The notes beneath the pieces are model-generated. The model did no database searches. It saw only the letters and a list, made by a program, of their open reading frames with translations, and was not told the origin of the DNA. A DNA stretch of 64,000 nucleotides from Planctomycetota bacterium (GTDB taxonomy: Bacteria > Planctomycetota > J058 > JAJDCP01). The stretch's first letter is position 1, and the number at the start of each line of letters is the position of its first letter. Shown piece after piece: positions 17,526-24,461 of this stretch. The translations under genes were made by a program, and so were the position numbers. The stretch spans positions 1 through 64,000 of the forward strand of contig JAJDCP010000161.1 of assembly GCA_029260765.1 (NCBI GenBank). The letters run 5' to 3'.

Positions 17526-18461
17526 CTACAGCGTTGTCGCCAGCGCGTCGACGGTTCTCTGCAAGCCCTCTTCCAACGCGACGATGACTTCATAGCCGAG
17601 CACCTCGCGCGCCCGCTGCAAGCATGCCAGGGTGTGGCGTGCGTCCGCGGGGCGTGCAGCTTCGAAGATGGGTTCCAGCTCGCAGCCCGTCAAACGCCGC
17701 AGGTGTGTGAGCAGGTCGAGCAGGTCGGTGCGGCGTCCAACCCCTACGTTGATGACCAGACCTGTTGCGGCCTGCGTCTGACTCGCGAGAACCAGCGCGT
17801 GCACGACATTGCTCACGTAGGTGAAGTCGCGGCTCTGCCGGCCGTCGCCAAAGATCGTGGGCCGCTTGCCCCGCAAGAGAGCGTCGGCAAAGGCAGCGAT
17901 GGCCGCTGCGTAGGGCGAGTGGGGATTCTGCCGCGGACCGTAGACGTTGAAGAAACGCAACGCAACCGTTTCGAGCCCGAATTGCTGCCAGAAGACCCGC
18001 AAGTAGTGCTCGCAACTCAGTTTCTGGATTGCGTAGGGCGAGAGGGGATGGGGAGTCTGGGTTTCCTGGCGGGGCAGCTCCGGGCTGTCGCCATAGACCG
18101 ACGAGGACGAGGCAAACACCACACGCCGGGCCCCCGAATCCCTCGCCGCGCACAGGACTTTCAGTGTTCCGTGAAGATTGACCTCGGACGTGAGCAGAGG
18201 CGACTCTACAGAGCGGGCGACAGCGGACAAGGCAGCGAGATGGAAGACGCAATCAACGCCTTTCAGCGCGGCGCGCACGGCCTCGATGTCGCGCACGTCG
18301 CCTTCGATGATGTCGAGCGCGTGCGCGCAACCCAGCAGGTTTTCGCGCCGGCCGGTGGAGAAGTTGTCGAGCACCCGCACGCGGTCGCCGCGTTCGAGGA
18401 GCGCTTCGGCCAAATGGCTGCCGATGAAGCCCGCTCCACCAGTGACCAGCGAATGCGCCAT
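17526..18461 (-). CDS. NAD-dependent nucleotide-sugar epimerase/dehydratase
   Basis: A 311-aa extended SDR. It has TGGAGFIGSHLAEALL at the N-terminus for NAD binding, VFHLAA, a catalytic Ser in SSSSVYG, and SPYAIQK with catalytic Tyr and Lys, followed by RFFNVYGPRQNPHSPYAAAI. This pattern is shared by UDP-glucose 4-epimerase and related UDP-sugar epimerases or dehydratases, so the exact substrate cannot be fixed. ATG at 18461 with AGGAAG upstream. No glycan-biosynthesis operon surrounds it. Downstream is the convergent ridA gene; upstream is the GbsR-like regulator on the same strand. Confidence 0.88.
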   Translation of the reverse strand: MAHSLVTGGAGFIGSHLAEALLERGDRVRVLDNFSTGRRENLLGCAHALDIIEGDVRDIEAVRAALKGVDCVFHLAALSAVARSVESPLLTSEVNLHGTLKVLCAARDSGARRVVFASSSSVYGDSPELPRQETQTPHPLSPYAIQKLSCEHYLRVFWQQFGLETVALRFFNVYGPRQNPHSPYAAAIAAFADALLRGKRPTIFGDGRQSRDFTYVSNVVHALVLASQTQAATGLVINVGVGRRTDLLDLLTHLRRLTGCELEPIFEAARPADARHTLACLQRAREVLGYEVIVALEEGLQRTVDALATTL

Positions 18462-18548
18462 TCTGCTTCCTGGGTGCGATAGAGGTCCCAAGGATAAGAC
18501 AATGGGGGGAACGCGTAAAGCCCCTGGGGACTGAACTGGAGCAGCACC

Positions 18549-19193
18549 TCAGCCCGACTGGATGCTCCAATTGAGGAACTTGGGCAACTGGGGCACTTTG
18601 AGTTTCGCGAGAGCGCGTGTGCCGAGGGAGACTGCGTGGTACGAATAGTGGGAGAAGGTCTCGACCAGGTGGATGATGGCTTGGGCGAGCGCGCAGATCA
18701 CCAAGACCTGGTCGAGCCCGTCGATGCGGCTGGTCACGAACTCGGCGTTCTTCTGGCTGACGGCGAGCCGCTGCTTGAGGTGGTCTACACGCTGCATGAG
18801 CCGCGCCACAATCTGCGATTCTCGCTTGCCCAGAATCGACGCAACGATCTTGGTCAGGTTGCGTTCGGTCTCATAGAGGGTCTCTCGTCGCTGCTTGGCG
18901 CTCTTTGCGCGCACCATGCCGAACCGCGTCAGCTCGTGCAACCCTTGCGAGACCATGCCCGCCGACAGGCCGAGTGTCCGCATCAGTTGCTTCTGCGAGA
19001 GCGGCTCAACGCTATAGAAGAGCACTGTCCAGATGCGCCCTAGATTGGGTTTGAAGCCAAAGCCCTCAAAGAACTCCGCAAAGATCCCCAGCAGCTCCTG
19101 CAGGTAGGGATCGTCGCGTAGCTGGCTCCCGACCTCAGGCCGACAGCGCGGCGAGGGCGGCGGCGTCGTGGTTTTTGCGGTACTGTCGTTCAT
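18549..19193 (-). CDS. GbsR/MarR-like winged-helix transcriptional regulator
   Basis: A 214-aa protein with the GbsR-type HTH. GFKPNLGRIWTVLFYSVEPLSQKQLMRTLGLSAGMVSQGLHELTRFGMVR resembles the family consensus in helix order: a gly-arg start, LS...L...L..S.G.VS..L..L...G.V. The C-terminal half is alpha-helical with a hydrophobic stretch (QVLVICALAQAIIHLVETF). The start at 19193 lies inside the 3' end of mvaS (59-base overlap) with no strong ribosome site, so the first residues are uncertain. Coupling to mvaS suggests it may control mevalonate-related expression; this is inference. Confidence 0.72.
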   Translation of the reverse strand: MNDSTAKTTTPPPSPRCRPEVGSQLRDDPYLQELLGIFAEFFEGFGFKPNLGRIWTVLFYSVEPLSQKQLMRTLGLSAGMVSQGLHELTRFGMVRAKSAKQRRETLYETERNLTKIVASILGKRESQIVARLMQRVDHLKQRLAVSQKNAEFVTSRIDGLDQVLVICALAQAIIHLVETFSHYSYHAVSLGTRALAKLKVPQLPKFLNWSIQSG

Positions 19194-20364
19194 GGTCCCG
19201 GATTCCCAAAAACGTGAAAGGCTGTCGACGCGTGGGCACGTCTTCATCGTACGAGTGGTTCTCGTCCATCGCCAGCGAAGCATCCACGATCGCCTCGTAC
19301 AGCGGCACGCTGACTCTGCGTCGGTTGGCGAGCAGAGAGCTCAGTTCGGGCTGGGCGATGCGGCTGCCGAAGCGGGCCGTGAAGTACTCACTGCAGCAAC
19401 CGCTCCCGTAGGAAAACAATCCGACCCGCTTGCCCTGCAGCCTACTACCCTGTTGCTCGCAGAGCGCCGCCAGAGAGAGGTACAACGAGCCTCCGTAGAT
19501 GTTCCCCACGCGTCGGATGGCCCACAGGCTCGGGGCGACCCTGCGCTCGAAATCTGCGGAGACGGTAGCCGGATCGTCGACTCCCTGTACCTGCAGCAGG
19601 CGCTGGTGTGCTCTCTTCGCCATGCGGGGGACGGCGGTATGAAACAGCAAGAAGTCGGGCGGTTCGCGGTCGCCGCCACATTCCTGGTAGTCGGCAAAAG
19701 CCTTCTCGAGGGCTTCAAGATAGCATGAAGCAGCCGAGCGTTGTTTCACCAGCGCCGTGTTCTGGTAGTTGGGGAGCCAGGTGTCATAGACGTTGCTCGC
19801 GAACACGCCGCTCTTGTCGCTCAAGGTCAGCAGTGCCTCGCGCGGCGCCGAACAACCGACCAGCAGCGCCACAGCTCCCGCACCCTGGTGTGGCTCGTCC
19901 CGGCTGTGTCGAGCCTGGCGTGCGATGTCGGCCGCCACCACCAGCGCGTAACGTTCCGGGTTCTTCTCAGCCCAGCTCAAAGCGGTCTGCAGAGCCGCAG
20001 TTGCTCCGTAGCAGGCGTGTTTGACCTCGAACACCCGACATGAGCTCGGCAGTCCCAACAAACCGTGAACATGGATCGACACCGGGCGTGCCCCGTCGAC
20101 CCCACTCTCGGTGCCGACGACGCACAGGCCTATGCGGTGCCGTAGCTGGCGGTGCTTTTCCAGCACCCGCCAGGCCGCGCTAGCGGCGAGGCTGACCGCG
20201 TCGTCACCCGGCCCACAGACGGCCATCTCTTCGCAGCCAAAGCGCTCCCGGTAGTGCTGGCGATCCAGTCCCCGGGCGTGGGCCAGGGCACCGTGGTCGA
20301 GATAGTAGTGGGGAATCGCGACGGCGACGTCGAGGATCGCTGCGGCCTGCTTTGCGGCGCTCAT
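19135..20364 (-). CDS. mvaS: Hydroxymethylglutaryl-CoA synthase
   Basis: A 409-aa thiolase-fold enzyme condensing acetyl-CoA with acetoacetyl-CoA to HMG-CoA, the first committed step of the mevalonate route. Catalytic residues are visible: Glu86 in GTESGVD, Cys118 in KHACYGATAAL and His242 in FHTAVPRMAKRAH. NIYGGSLYLSL and FSYGSGCCSEYF are also family signatures. ATG at 20364 with GGGAGG upstream. No other mevalonate gene is in the window. In myxobacteria HMG-CoA synthase also serves an alternative isovaleryl-CoA route, so that role is possible. A perfect palindrome and a promoter-like sequence lie just upstream. Confidence 0.9.
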   Translation of the reverse strand: MSAAKQAAAILDVAVAIPHYYLDHGALAHARGLDRQHYRERFGCEEMAVCGPGDDAVSLAASAAWRVLEKHRQLRHRIGLCVVGTESGVDGARPVSIHVHGLLGLPSSCRVFEVKHACYGATAALQTALSWAEKNPERYALVVAADIARQARHSRDEPHQGAGAVALLVGCSAPREALLTLSDKSGVFASNVYDTWLPNYQNTALVKQRSAASCYLEALEKAFADYQECGGDREPPDFLLFHTAVPRMAKRAHQRLLQVQGVDDPATVSADFERRVAPSLWAIRRVGNIYGGSLYLSLAALCEQQGSRLQGKRVGLFSYGSGCCSEYFTARFGSRIAQPELSSLLANRRRVSVPLYEAIVDASLAMDENHSYDEDVPTRRQPFTFLGIRDHERQYRKNHDAAALAALSA

Positions 20365-20403
20365 AGACGCCTCCCGGTATGCTGATTGGAAAAGACCCGG
20401 ACT

Positions 20404-20419
20404 TTCACGAGTTTGTGAA
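20404..20419. promoter_or_regulatory. Palindromic operator-like site upstream of mvaS
   Basis: TTCAC-GAGTTT-GTGAA, perfect 5-bp arms around a 6-base centre, 40-55 bases before the mvaS start. It abuts or overlaps the candidate -10 element of the mvaS promoter, as expected of a repressor site. The binding protein is unknown; the linked GbsR-like regulator is one candidate. Confidence 0.4.
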
Positions 20420-20446
20420 TATCGCCGCGGGCGCCAAGGAAGTCAA
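20418..20446 (-). promoter_or_regulatory. Putative mvaS promoter
   Basis: On the minus strand TTGACT (20446-20441) and GATATT (20423-20418) are separated by 17 bases, giving a fair -35 and a weak -10. The inferred start would leave a leader of roughly 45-50 bases. Confidence 0.3.
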
Positions 20447-20683
20447 GCCGGTGTGAGGTTTTTCTGACCGGACCCCGCGTTCAGCGACGGCTTCTTCGGG
20501 CTTCGTTCAACGCTGCCTGCGCTCGCAAGCATCTCGACCAGGCTCTGAATTCGGACCGAGCCCATCGCCAGCCCTGGCCGTCGTGGTCGATGCCCGAGGC
20601 AGAGCCTGGGCATGGTCAGGCCGGTGATCGCCTCGAAGAGATCACCGGCGTGCCCTTGCACTTCTGAGCTAGCAAGAAAAATG
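20447..20683. other. Intergenic region between divergent mvaS and coiled-coil gene
   Basis: No gene is supported. Short open frames on both strands lack recognisable protein or ribosome sites. The right part is AT-richer than its surroundings and leads into the strong promoter at 20684. Confidence 0.35.
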
Positions 20684-20712
20684 TTGACAAAACATGAACA
20701 GAAGAATACAAT
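20684..20712 (+). promoter_or_regulatory. Near-consensus sigma-70 promoter
   Basis: TTGACA (20684-20689) and TACAAT (20707-20712) with exactly 17 bases between, in an AT-rich island of otherwise GC-rich DNA. This is the best housekeeping-type promoter I can see in the window. It points at the small coiled-coil gene starting at 20889, implying a leader of about 165-170 bases. Confidence 0.7.
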
Positions 20713-20842
20713 TGTTGTAGCAATAATGATCGCAGCAATGAAGTCTACTGCACGCGACGTGGGATGAGAGCGCACCCCGCCACAGGAAGAGGATGATGCC
20801 TTATCTATTTGTGGCGGGAGGATCTTACTATCTTCGCGCAGT

Positions 20843-20866
20843 GGGCTCGGGGGCAACACCGAGCCC
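20843..20866 (+). promoter_or_regulatory. Leader hairpin before small coiled-coil gene
   Basis: GGGCTCGG (20843-20850) pairs with CCGAGCCC (20859-20866) around an 8-base loop, and the flanking GTG/CAC can extend the stem across a 2-base bulge. It ends about 10 bases before the AAGGAG ribosome site of the next gene. There is no U run, so it is more likely to affect translation or mRNA stability than termination. Confidence 0.5.
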
Positions 20867-20888
20867 CCACACAACGAAGGAGAATGGC

Positions 20889-21149
20889 ATGGATACGCTG
20901 AAAAAAAACTATACAGAACTTAAGCAGAAGGTCCAGGGTGTGCGGAGCCGCATTGCGGACCGCCTCGAAGTGCTCAAGGCCCAGGGCAAGTTGAAAGAGG
21001 CCCAGGCCCGCGAAAAACTGAACCAGGAACAGCGCGAGCTCGAGAGCGCCCTGCACGACCTGGGCGAGACGGTCAAAGACGGCTGGGATTCGCTCAACGA
21101 AGCGGCGGCGGAGAAGGTCCAGGGTTGGTTGGACAGACACGGCTCCTGA
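20889..21149 (+). CDS. Small charged coiled-coil protein
   Basis: An 86-aa very charged, almost wholly helical protein (MDTLKKNYTELKQKVQGV...). It has heptad-like spacing through about residues 5-60 and a Trp-containing C-terminus (KVQGWLDRHGS). No signal peptide or membrane segment. AAGGAG lies 7-12 bases before the ATG at 20889; an ATG at 20884 is out of frame. It sits alone behind a near-consensus promoter and a 170-base leader with a hairpin, so it is probably abundant or tightly regulated. Family not recognised; size and composition recall small stress-type or structural helical proteins, which is speculation. Confidence 0.7.
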   Translation: MDTLKKNYTELKQKVQGVRSRIADRLEVLKAQGKLKEAQAREKLNQEQRELESALHDLGETVKDGWDSLNEAAAEKVQGWLDRHGS

Positions 21150-21211
21150 ACCCGCCGCTCCATTTCTCCCGACTGCTTCTCTACCCTCCCGTGTCGTCAC
21201 CATGACGTATC

Positions 21212-21242
21212 GGCGCCCCCCGGGCTTGTTCGGGGGTGGGGC
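21212..21242. terminator. GC-rich hairpin after the coiled-coil gene
   Basis: A CGCCCC...CCCG segment can pair with CGGGGG..GGGGCG across a short loop (GGCTTGTT). There is no U tract, so it is at best a weak intrinsic terminator or an mRNA 3'-end structure for the coiled-coil gene. Confidence 0.3.
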
Positions 21243-21521
21243 GGCAGTCAGGGTCGAAGCGAGGACGCGCTGGCGGTCCGGGTGACGGCCTGTCGGGTCC
21301 GTCCGGGCGCGTAGCCGACCGGTGGATGACGAGTCCGTACTCGACGCATCATCGGGATGCGACCGCAATGATTCGACACGGAAAACACGCGATGCCTCGC
21401 CCGGCCCTTCCCGGCGTCATCGGCCGCCTCGGCCGGGGCGCCGTCTGTAACGACGCGCCCCTGACGGCCTTGGGCCAGGCGCTCGACGGATTCCTGTGCG
21501 GAGACGCGCAGGGGGCGTCTG
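21243..21521. other. Interval with no supported gene
   Basis: Open frames here have arginine-rich, low-plausibility translations on both strands and no ribosome sites. It may contain decayed 5' sequence of the WD40/LRR pseudogene that follows. Confidence 0.3.
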
Positions 21522-21950
21522 TGGTCTTGGGCGCTGGTCGTCGGCTGGCGAGCCCGCTGCATCACGGGCGACGGCCAGCCGTTGATCGCGGTCGCGGCGC
21601 TCGACGGGGGTGCGCTGTCCCTGGACGAGCGCGGAACACTGGCGCAATGGCAGCTCGAGCAGGGCGCGATCCTGCGTCGGGTCGATGTCGACGCCGGGAA
21701 GCGACCGCTGCTCGCCACCGACCGCGATGGCGTGCGGATCGCGCGGGCCGCGGCCGACCGACCGATCGTGCTGCACGCGACCGAGGACCTCGTCGAGCAA
21801 CAGAGCTTCGGCGCGCCGTGTACGGCGCTGTGCTGGACCGACGACGGTGAGCTCCTCGCCGCGCACGGCGCGGTCCTGTGCGGCTACCGTGACGGCCAGT
21901 TGGTTCATCGCACAGAGACCGCGTCGCGGATCCCCAGTCCCTCCAGGTCG
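21522..21950 (+). pseudogene. WD40-like remnant, frameshifted from LRR part
   Basis: One frame here reads as beta-propeller sequence: LIAVAALDGGALSLDERGTLAQWQLEQG, LLATDRDGVRIARA, ALCWTDDGELLAAHGAVLCGYRDGQLVHRTETASRI. At about 21920-21945 this frame turns into unlikely Ser/Pro-rich sequence. The neighbouring frame then picks up ADPQSLQVGSLDGVDLGG and runs without a stop into the LRR protein below. I infer a single WD40-LRR gene broken by a frameshift (natural or sequencing error). The far 5' end also seems truncated. Confidence 0.45.
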
Positions 21951-21979
21951 GCTCCCTCGATGGCGTCGACCTGGGCGGA

Positions 21980-22879
21980 GTGCGCAAGTTGTTCCTCGAC
22001 ACCGCGCGAGCGGCGGGCGGCTCGCAACTCGAGCGGTTGTTGGCATTCACCATCGCGTCACGGGGCGGCGGAAGCAGCACCCTTGATCTGTCACCCCTGG
22101 CCGGGTCCGCGCTCGAGGAGGTGACGGTGTATGGACGTCACGCCAAGCTCCGCGGGCTCTCGACGCTGGCAAAACTCCCCGCCCTACGCCACCTCGACCT
22201 GAGCCAGAGCGAGGTCGAGGATCCCGACGAGCTCGTCGCGCACTGCCCGCGCGACCTGGTCGCCCTCAGCCTGCCCGAAGGTCTCGCCGCCAAGCACCTC
22301 AAGGAACTCTTCCCGGGGATGACTGCGCTGCGCTACCTGCGCCCGAACAATGTGCCGGCCCAGGCGCTGCTTACCCTGGCTCCGCTGGCCCAGCTCGAGG
22401 CCCTCGATCTAACGGCTGCCGACGGCAACCGCCGCTCGACCCTGCCGAGTCTGCCGGGTCTGCGCATCCTGGCGACGAATGTCGGCACGCGCACGGCAGA
22501 CCTCGCCGACACGGTGGCGAACACTCCCCAGCTCGAGGAGCTGAGCCTCGAGCACGCAAGCCTCGACGACATCTCCTTCGTCCGCGGCTGGAAGAAGTTG
22601 AAGCACCTGGTGCTCGCGAGCACGGCCAAGCTCAAGGAGATCGGCCCGCTCGCCGCCCTGCAAGCCCTCGAGCTCCTCGACCTGTCGAGCAGCAACAGCA
22701 CCCGTGACCTCCAGCCCCTGGCGAGTTGCCAGAGCCTTCGCCAGGTGTCCCTGCGGAGAAGCGGCGCCTGCTACCTCGAGGCGCTGCTCGCCTGCCCGCG
22801 GCTTGAGGTGGTCTACACCGACGTGAAGACGCTGAAGATCAAGAAGGGAAAGGGAGTGTGCATCCAGGCCCGGCCTTGA
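21980..22879 (+). CDS. Leucine-rich-repeat protein, probably 3' part of a frameshifted gene
   Basis: 299 aa from a GTG. LRR-type units repeat every 20-25 residues: LRGLSTLAKLPALRHLDLSQSEV, LAPLAQLEALDLTAAD, LPSLPGLRILATNV, TPQLEELSLEHASL, WKKLKHLVLAST, LAALQALELLDLSSSN, CQSLRQVSLRRSGACYLEALLACPRLEVVYTD. The GTG has no convincing ribosome site, and the same frame is open to about 21851, which supports the view that this is the C-terminal part of a longer WD40-LRR protein. Such proteins bind other proteins. The last residues are Lys-rich. Confidence 0.6.
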   Translation: MRKLFLDTARAAGGSQLERLLAFTIASRGGGSSTLDLSPLAGSALEEVTVYGRHAKLRGLSTLAKLPALRHLDLSQSEVEDPDELVAHCPRDLVALSLPEGLAAKHLKELFPGMTALRYLRPNNVPAQALLTLAPLAQLEALDLTAADGNRRSTLPSLPGLRILATNVGTRTADLADTVANTPQLEELSLEHASLDDISFVRGWKKLKHLVLASTAKLKEIGPLAALQALELLDLSSSNSTRDLQPLASCQSLRQVSLRRSGACYLEALLACPRLEVVYTDVKTLKIKKGKGVCIQARP

Positions 22880-23269
22880 CCGTGCCCGGCGGCGCGCGTG
22901 CCTCCCCGCGGGCAAGAGCGTCCGGTCTCTTCGCGCTCCTCTGCTCTGCGTCCTCAGCCTCTCCGCCTCCCCCGTCTCAGGGTTCTACGCCGTAGTATCC
23001 CACTTCTCGACCGCCTCCGCATTCGTCCCTTCCACAGCCCCGCTCGAAGCTCGACCCTGGCAGCGCAGGCGCGCGAGGAGGCTCCGACTGTCCTGCCTCG
23101 TCAACCACGGCGGCGCACGCCTGGTCGGAGATTGCATGGCTGCCGGAGACAAGTCGCCCACCCATCAGGGGCTGCTGCCCGGCGGCGACTGCGGTGCGAG
23201 GTGGGTTCGGTAGAAGGTGTCACGTATGTATCCGGGTCGGACCGTCGGACCGCCGATGCCAGGAGCTCG
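22880..23269. other. Interval with no supported gene
   Basis: No protein of recognisable family on either strand and no ribosome site. It lies between the LRR gene and the simple repeat array; nothing further seen. Confidence 0.3.
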
Positions 23270-23394
23270 GGATCAGAATTAGAATCAGGATCGGACTCGG
23301 ATTCGGATTCGAGATCGGATTCGGATTCGGATTCGGGATCGGATTCGGGATCGGATTCGGGATCGGATTCGGATTCGGATTCGGATTCGGGATC
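23270..23394. repeat. Short tandem array of GGATTC-type hexamers
   Basis: About 125 bases built from 6- and 12-base units (ATTCGG, GGATCGGATTCG) with a few substitutions at the left edge. It sits just after the 3' end of the minus-strand lipoprotein gene (stop at 23411). If translated on the plus strand it would give Ser-Asp repeats, but no start or flanking protein supports that. Confidence 0.75.
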
Positions 23395-23410
23395 CAGACC
23401 CCTCCCCGGC

Positions 23411-23878
23411 CTAAGGCTCCACCGGCCCGTCCGACGGCCGAGGCAGCTCCAACCAGGGATCGGGACCCATCTGCGCCTGCTCTTTCTGCGCCATCAACCA
23501 GCCATGTTCGGACAACGTCCAGAGGATGGCGGCGATCCCCTGGTTGTCGTCGAAGATGTGGTAGGTGACGGCTGTGCCGTCCTCATTCGGCAGAGTCTCA
23601 AAATAATGCGCGCGGCGGATCAGTTCGACCAGCTTCTCTCCCGAAGCCTGATCCTCAATGCCTGCGAAGAACGTGCGGAACGTGAGGTAGCCATACTCTT
23701 CGCGTGTCAGCTCACTCAGTGAACAATAGGCCAGGTCCCAGTCTTCCTGGTCGATCGCGTACTGCAGCACCTGACTGCTCTGCTCCGGCGAGGCGCGGGA
23801 CATTCCATCGGGAACTGCGCCGTCACAACACACGCAGCCCATCAAGGCGAGAAGGGGAACAAGACGGGCGAAACGCAT
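23411..23878 (-). CDS. Predicted lipoprotein of unknown function
   Basis: 155 aa. It has a signal segment MRFARLVPLLALMGC with lipobox LMGC, then a mixed helical domain (LQYAIDQEDWDLAYCSLSELTREEYGYLTFRTFFAGI, AVTYHIFDDNQGIAAILWTLSEHGWLMAQKE). The ATG at 23878 has AGGAG upstream; the frame is open further but the signal peptide fixes the start. The central part resembles small NTF2-like lipoproteins in general layout, but the match is too weak to name. Flanked downstream by a simple repeat array and upstream, divergently, by an acidic repeat protein gene. Confidence 0.72.
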   Translation of the reverse strand: MRFARLVPLLALMGCVCCDGAVPDGMSRASPEQSSQVLQYAIDQEDWDLAYCSLSELTREEYGYLTFRTFFAGIEDQASGEKLVELIRRAHYFETLPNEDGTAVTYHIFDDNQGIAAILWTLSEHGWLMAQKEQAQMGPDPWLELPRPSDGPVEP

Positions 23879-24048
23879 CCCAAGCTCCTGTGCACGGGGA
23901 TCGATTGAAACTCTGATAGCTGAGCTGCGCGGATCCGTCAAGCTTGAGGCTCGGCTGCACACAAGCCCGAGGAGGAAACGAGACAAACCCGGCCGAAGCT
24001 TGCCCGTACCCCCATGGTTCTGTAGCCTGTGCGCGGGGAGGACCTGTT

Positions 24049-24390
24049 GTGGGAAAACGACGCGACCAAGACGACGATGACGGCTGGGGCGACGACGAGC
24101 CGATCGGCTTCGATCCCGGCATGGGTGACATCGGCATGGGTGATCCAGGCCTGGGCAATCCAGGCTTGCAACAGGACGCCGACGACGAAGAGGAAGACGG
24201 CTGGCAGGTCGGCCTCGGAAATGTCGGTTTTGATCCGGGACTCGGCGATATGGGGCTGGGCGATCCAGGCTGGACCGACGAGGACGATGACGAAGACAGC
24301 GACGATGACGACAAGAATCCCGGCCTCGATCCGGGTCTCGGCGACGTCGGCCTGAACCCCGGTCTCGACGCCTGGGACGACGAGGGCTGA
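24049..24390 (+). CDS. Acidic Gly/Asp repeat protein
   Basis: 113 aa from a GTG with GGGGAGGAC upstream. Three acidic blocks (DDDDGWGDDE, ADDEEEDGWQ, DEDDDEDSDDDD) alternate with runs of a D-P-G-x-G-D / N-P-G-L motif (DPGMGDIGMGDPGLGNPGL, FDPGLGDMGLGDPG, LDPGLGDVGLNPGLD). No signal peptide or membrane helix. The repeats suggest a beta-roll or a disordered, perhaps cation-binding, protein, but no family is recognised. It ends 70 bases before the Kelch lipoprotein gene on the same strand, so they may be co-transcribed. Confidence 0.6.
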   Translation: MGKRRDQDDDDGWGDDEPIGFDPGMGDIGMGDPGLGNPGLQQDADDEEEDGWQVGLGNVGFDPGLGDMGLGDPGWTDEDDDEDSDDDDKNPGLDPGLGDVGLNPGLDAWDDEG

Positions 24391-24461
24391 GCCCTTCCAC
24401 CGGCAGCCATGCAGGCTGCCTCGCTCGATTTCGAGCTCCCTCTCAAGACAAGGACCTGCCC

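Noticed and set aside
20443..20874. Minus-strand frame of 143 aa
   Set aside because: It covers the strong plus-strand promoter and hairpin, has no ribosome site and no recognisable protein.
22898..23722. Plus-strand frame with Ser-Asp repeats resembling surface adhesins
   Set aside because: The repeat comes from a hexamer array with no flanking protein, no signal peptide or LPxTG-like end, and it overlaps a clear minus-strand lipoprotein gene.
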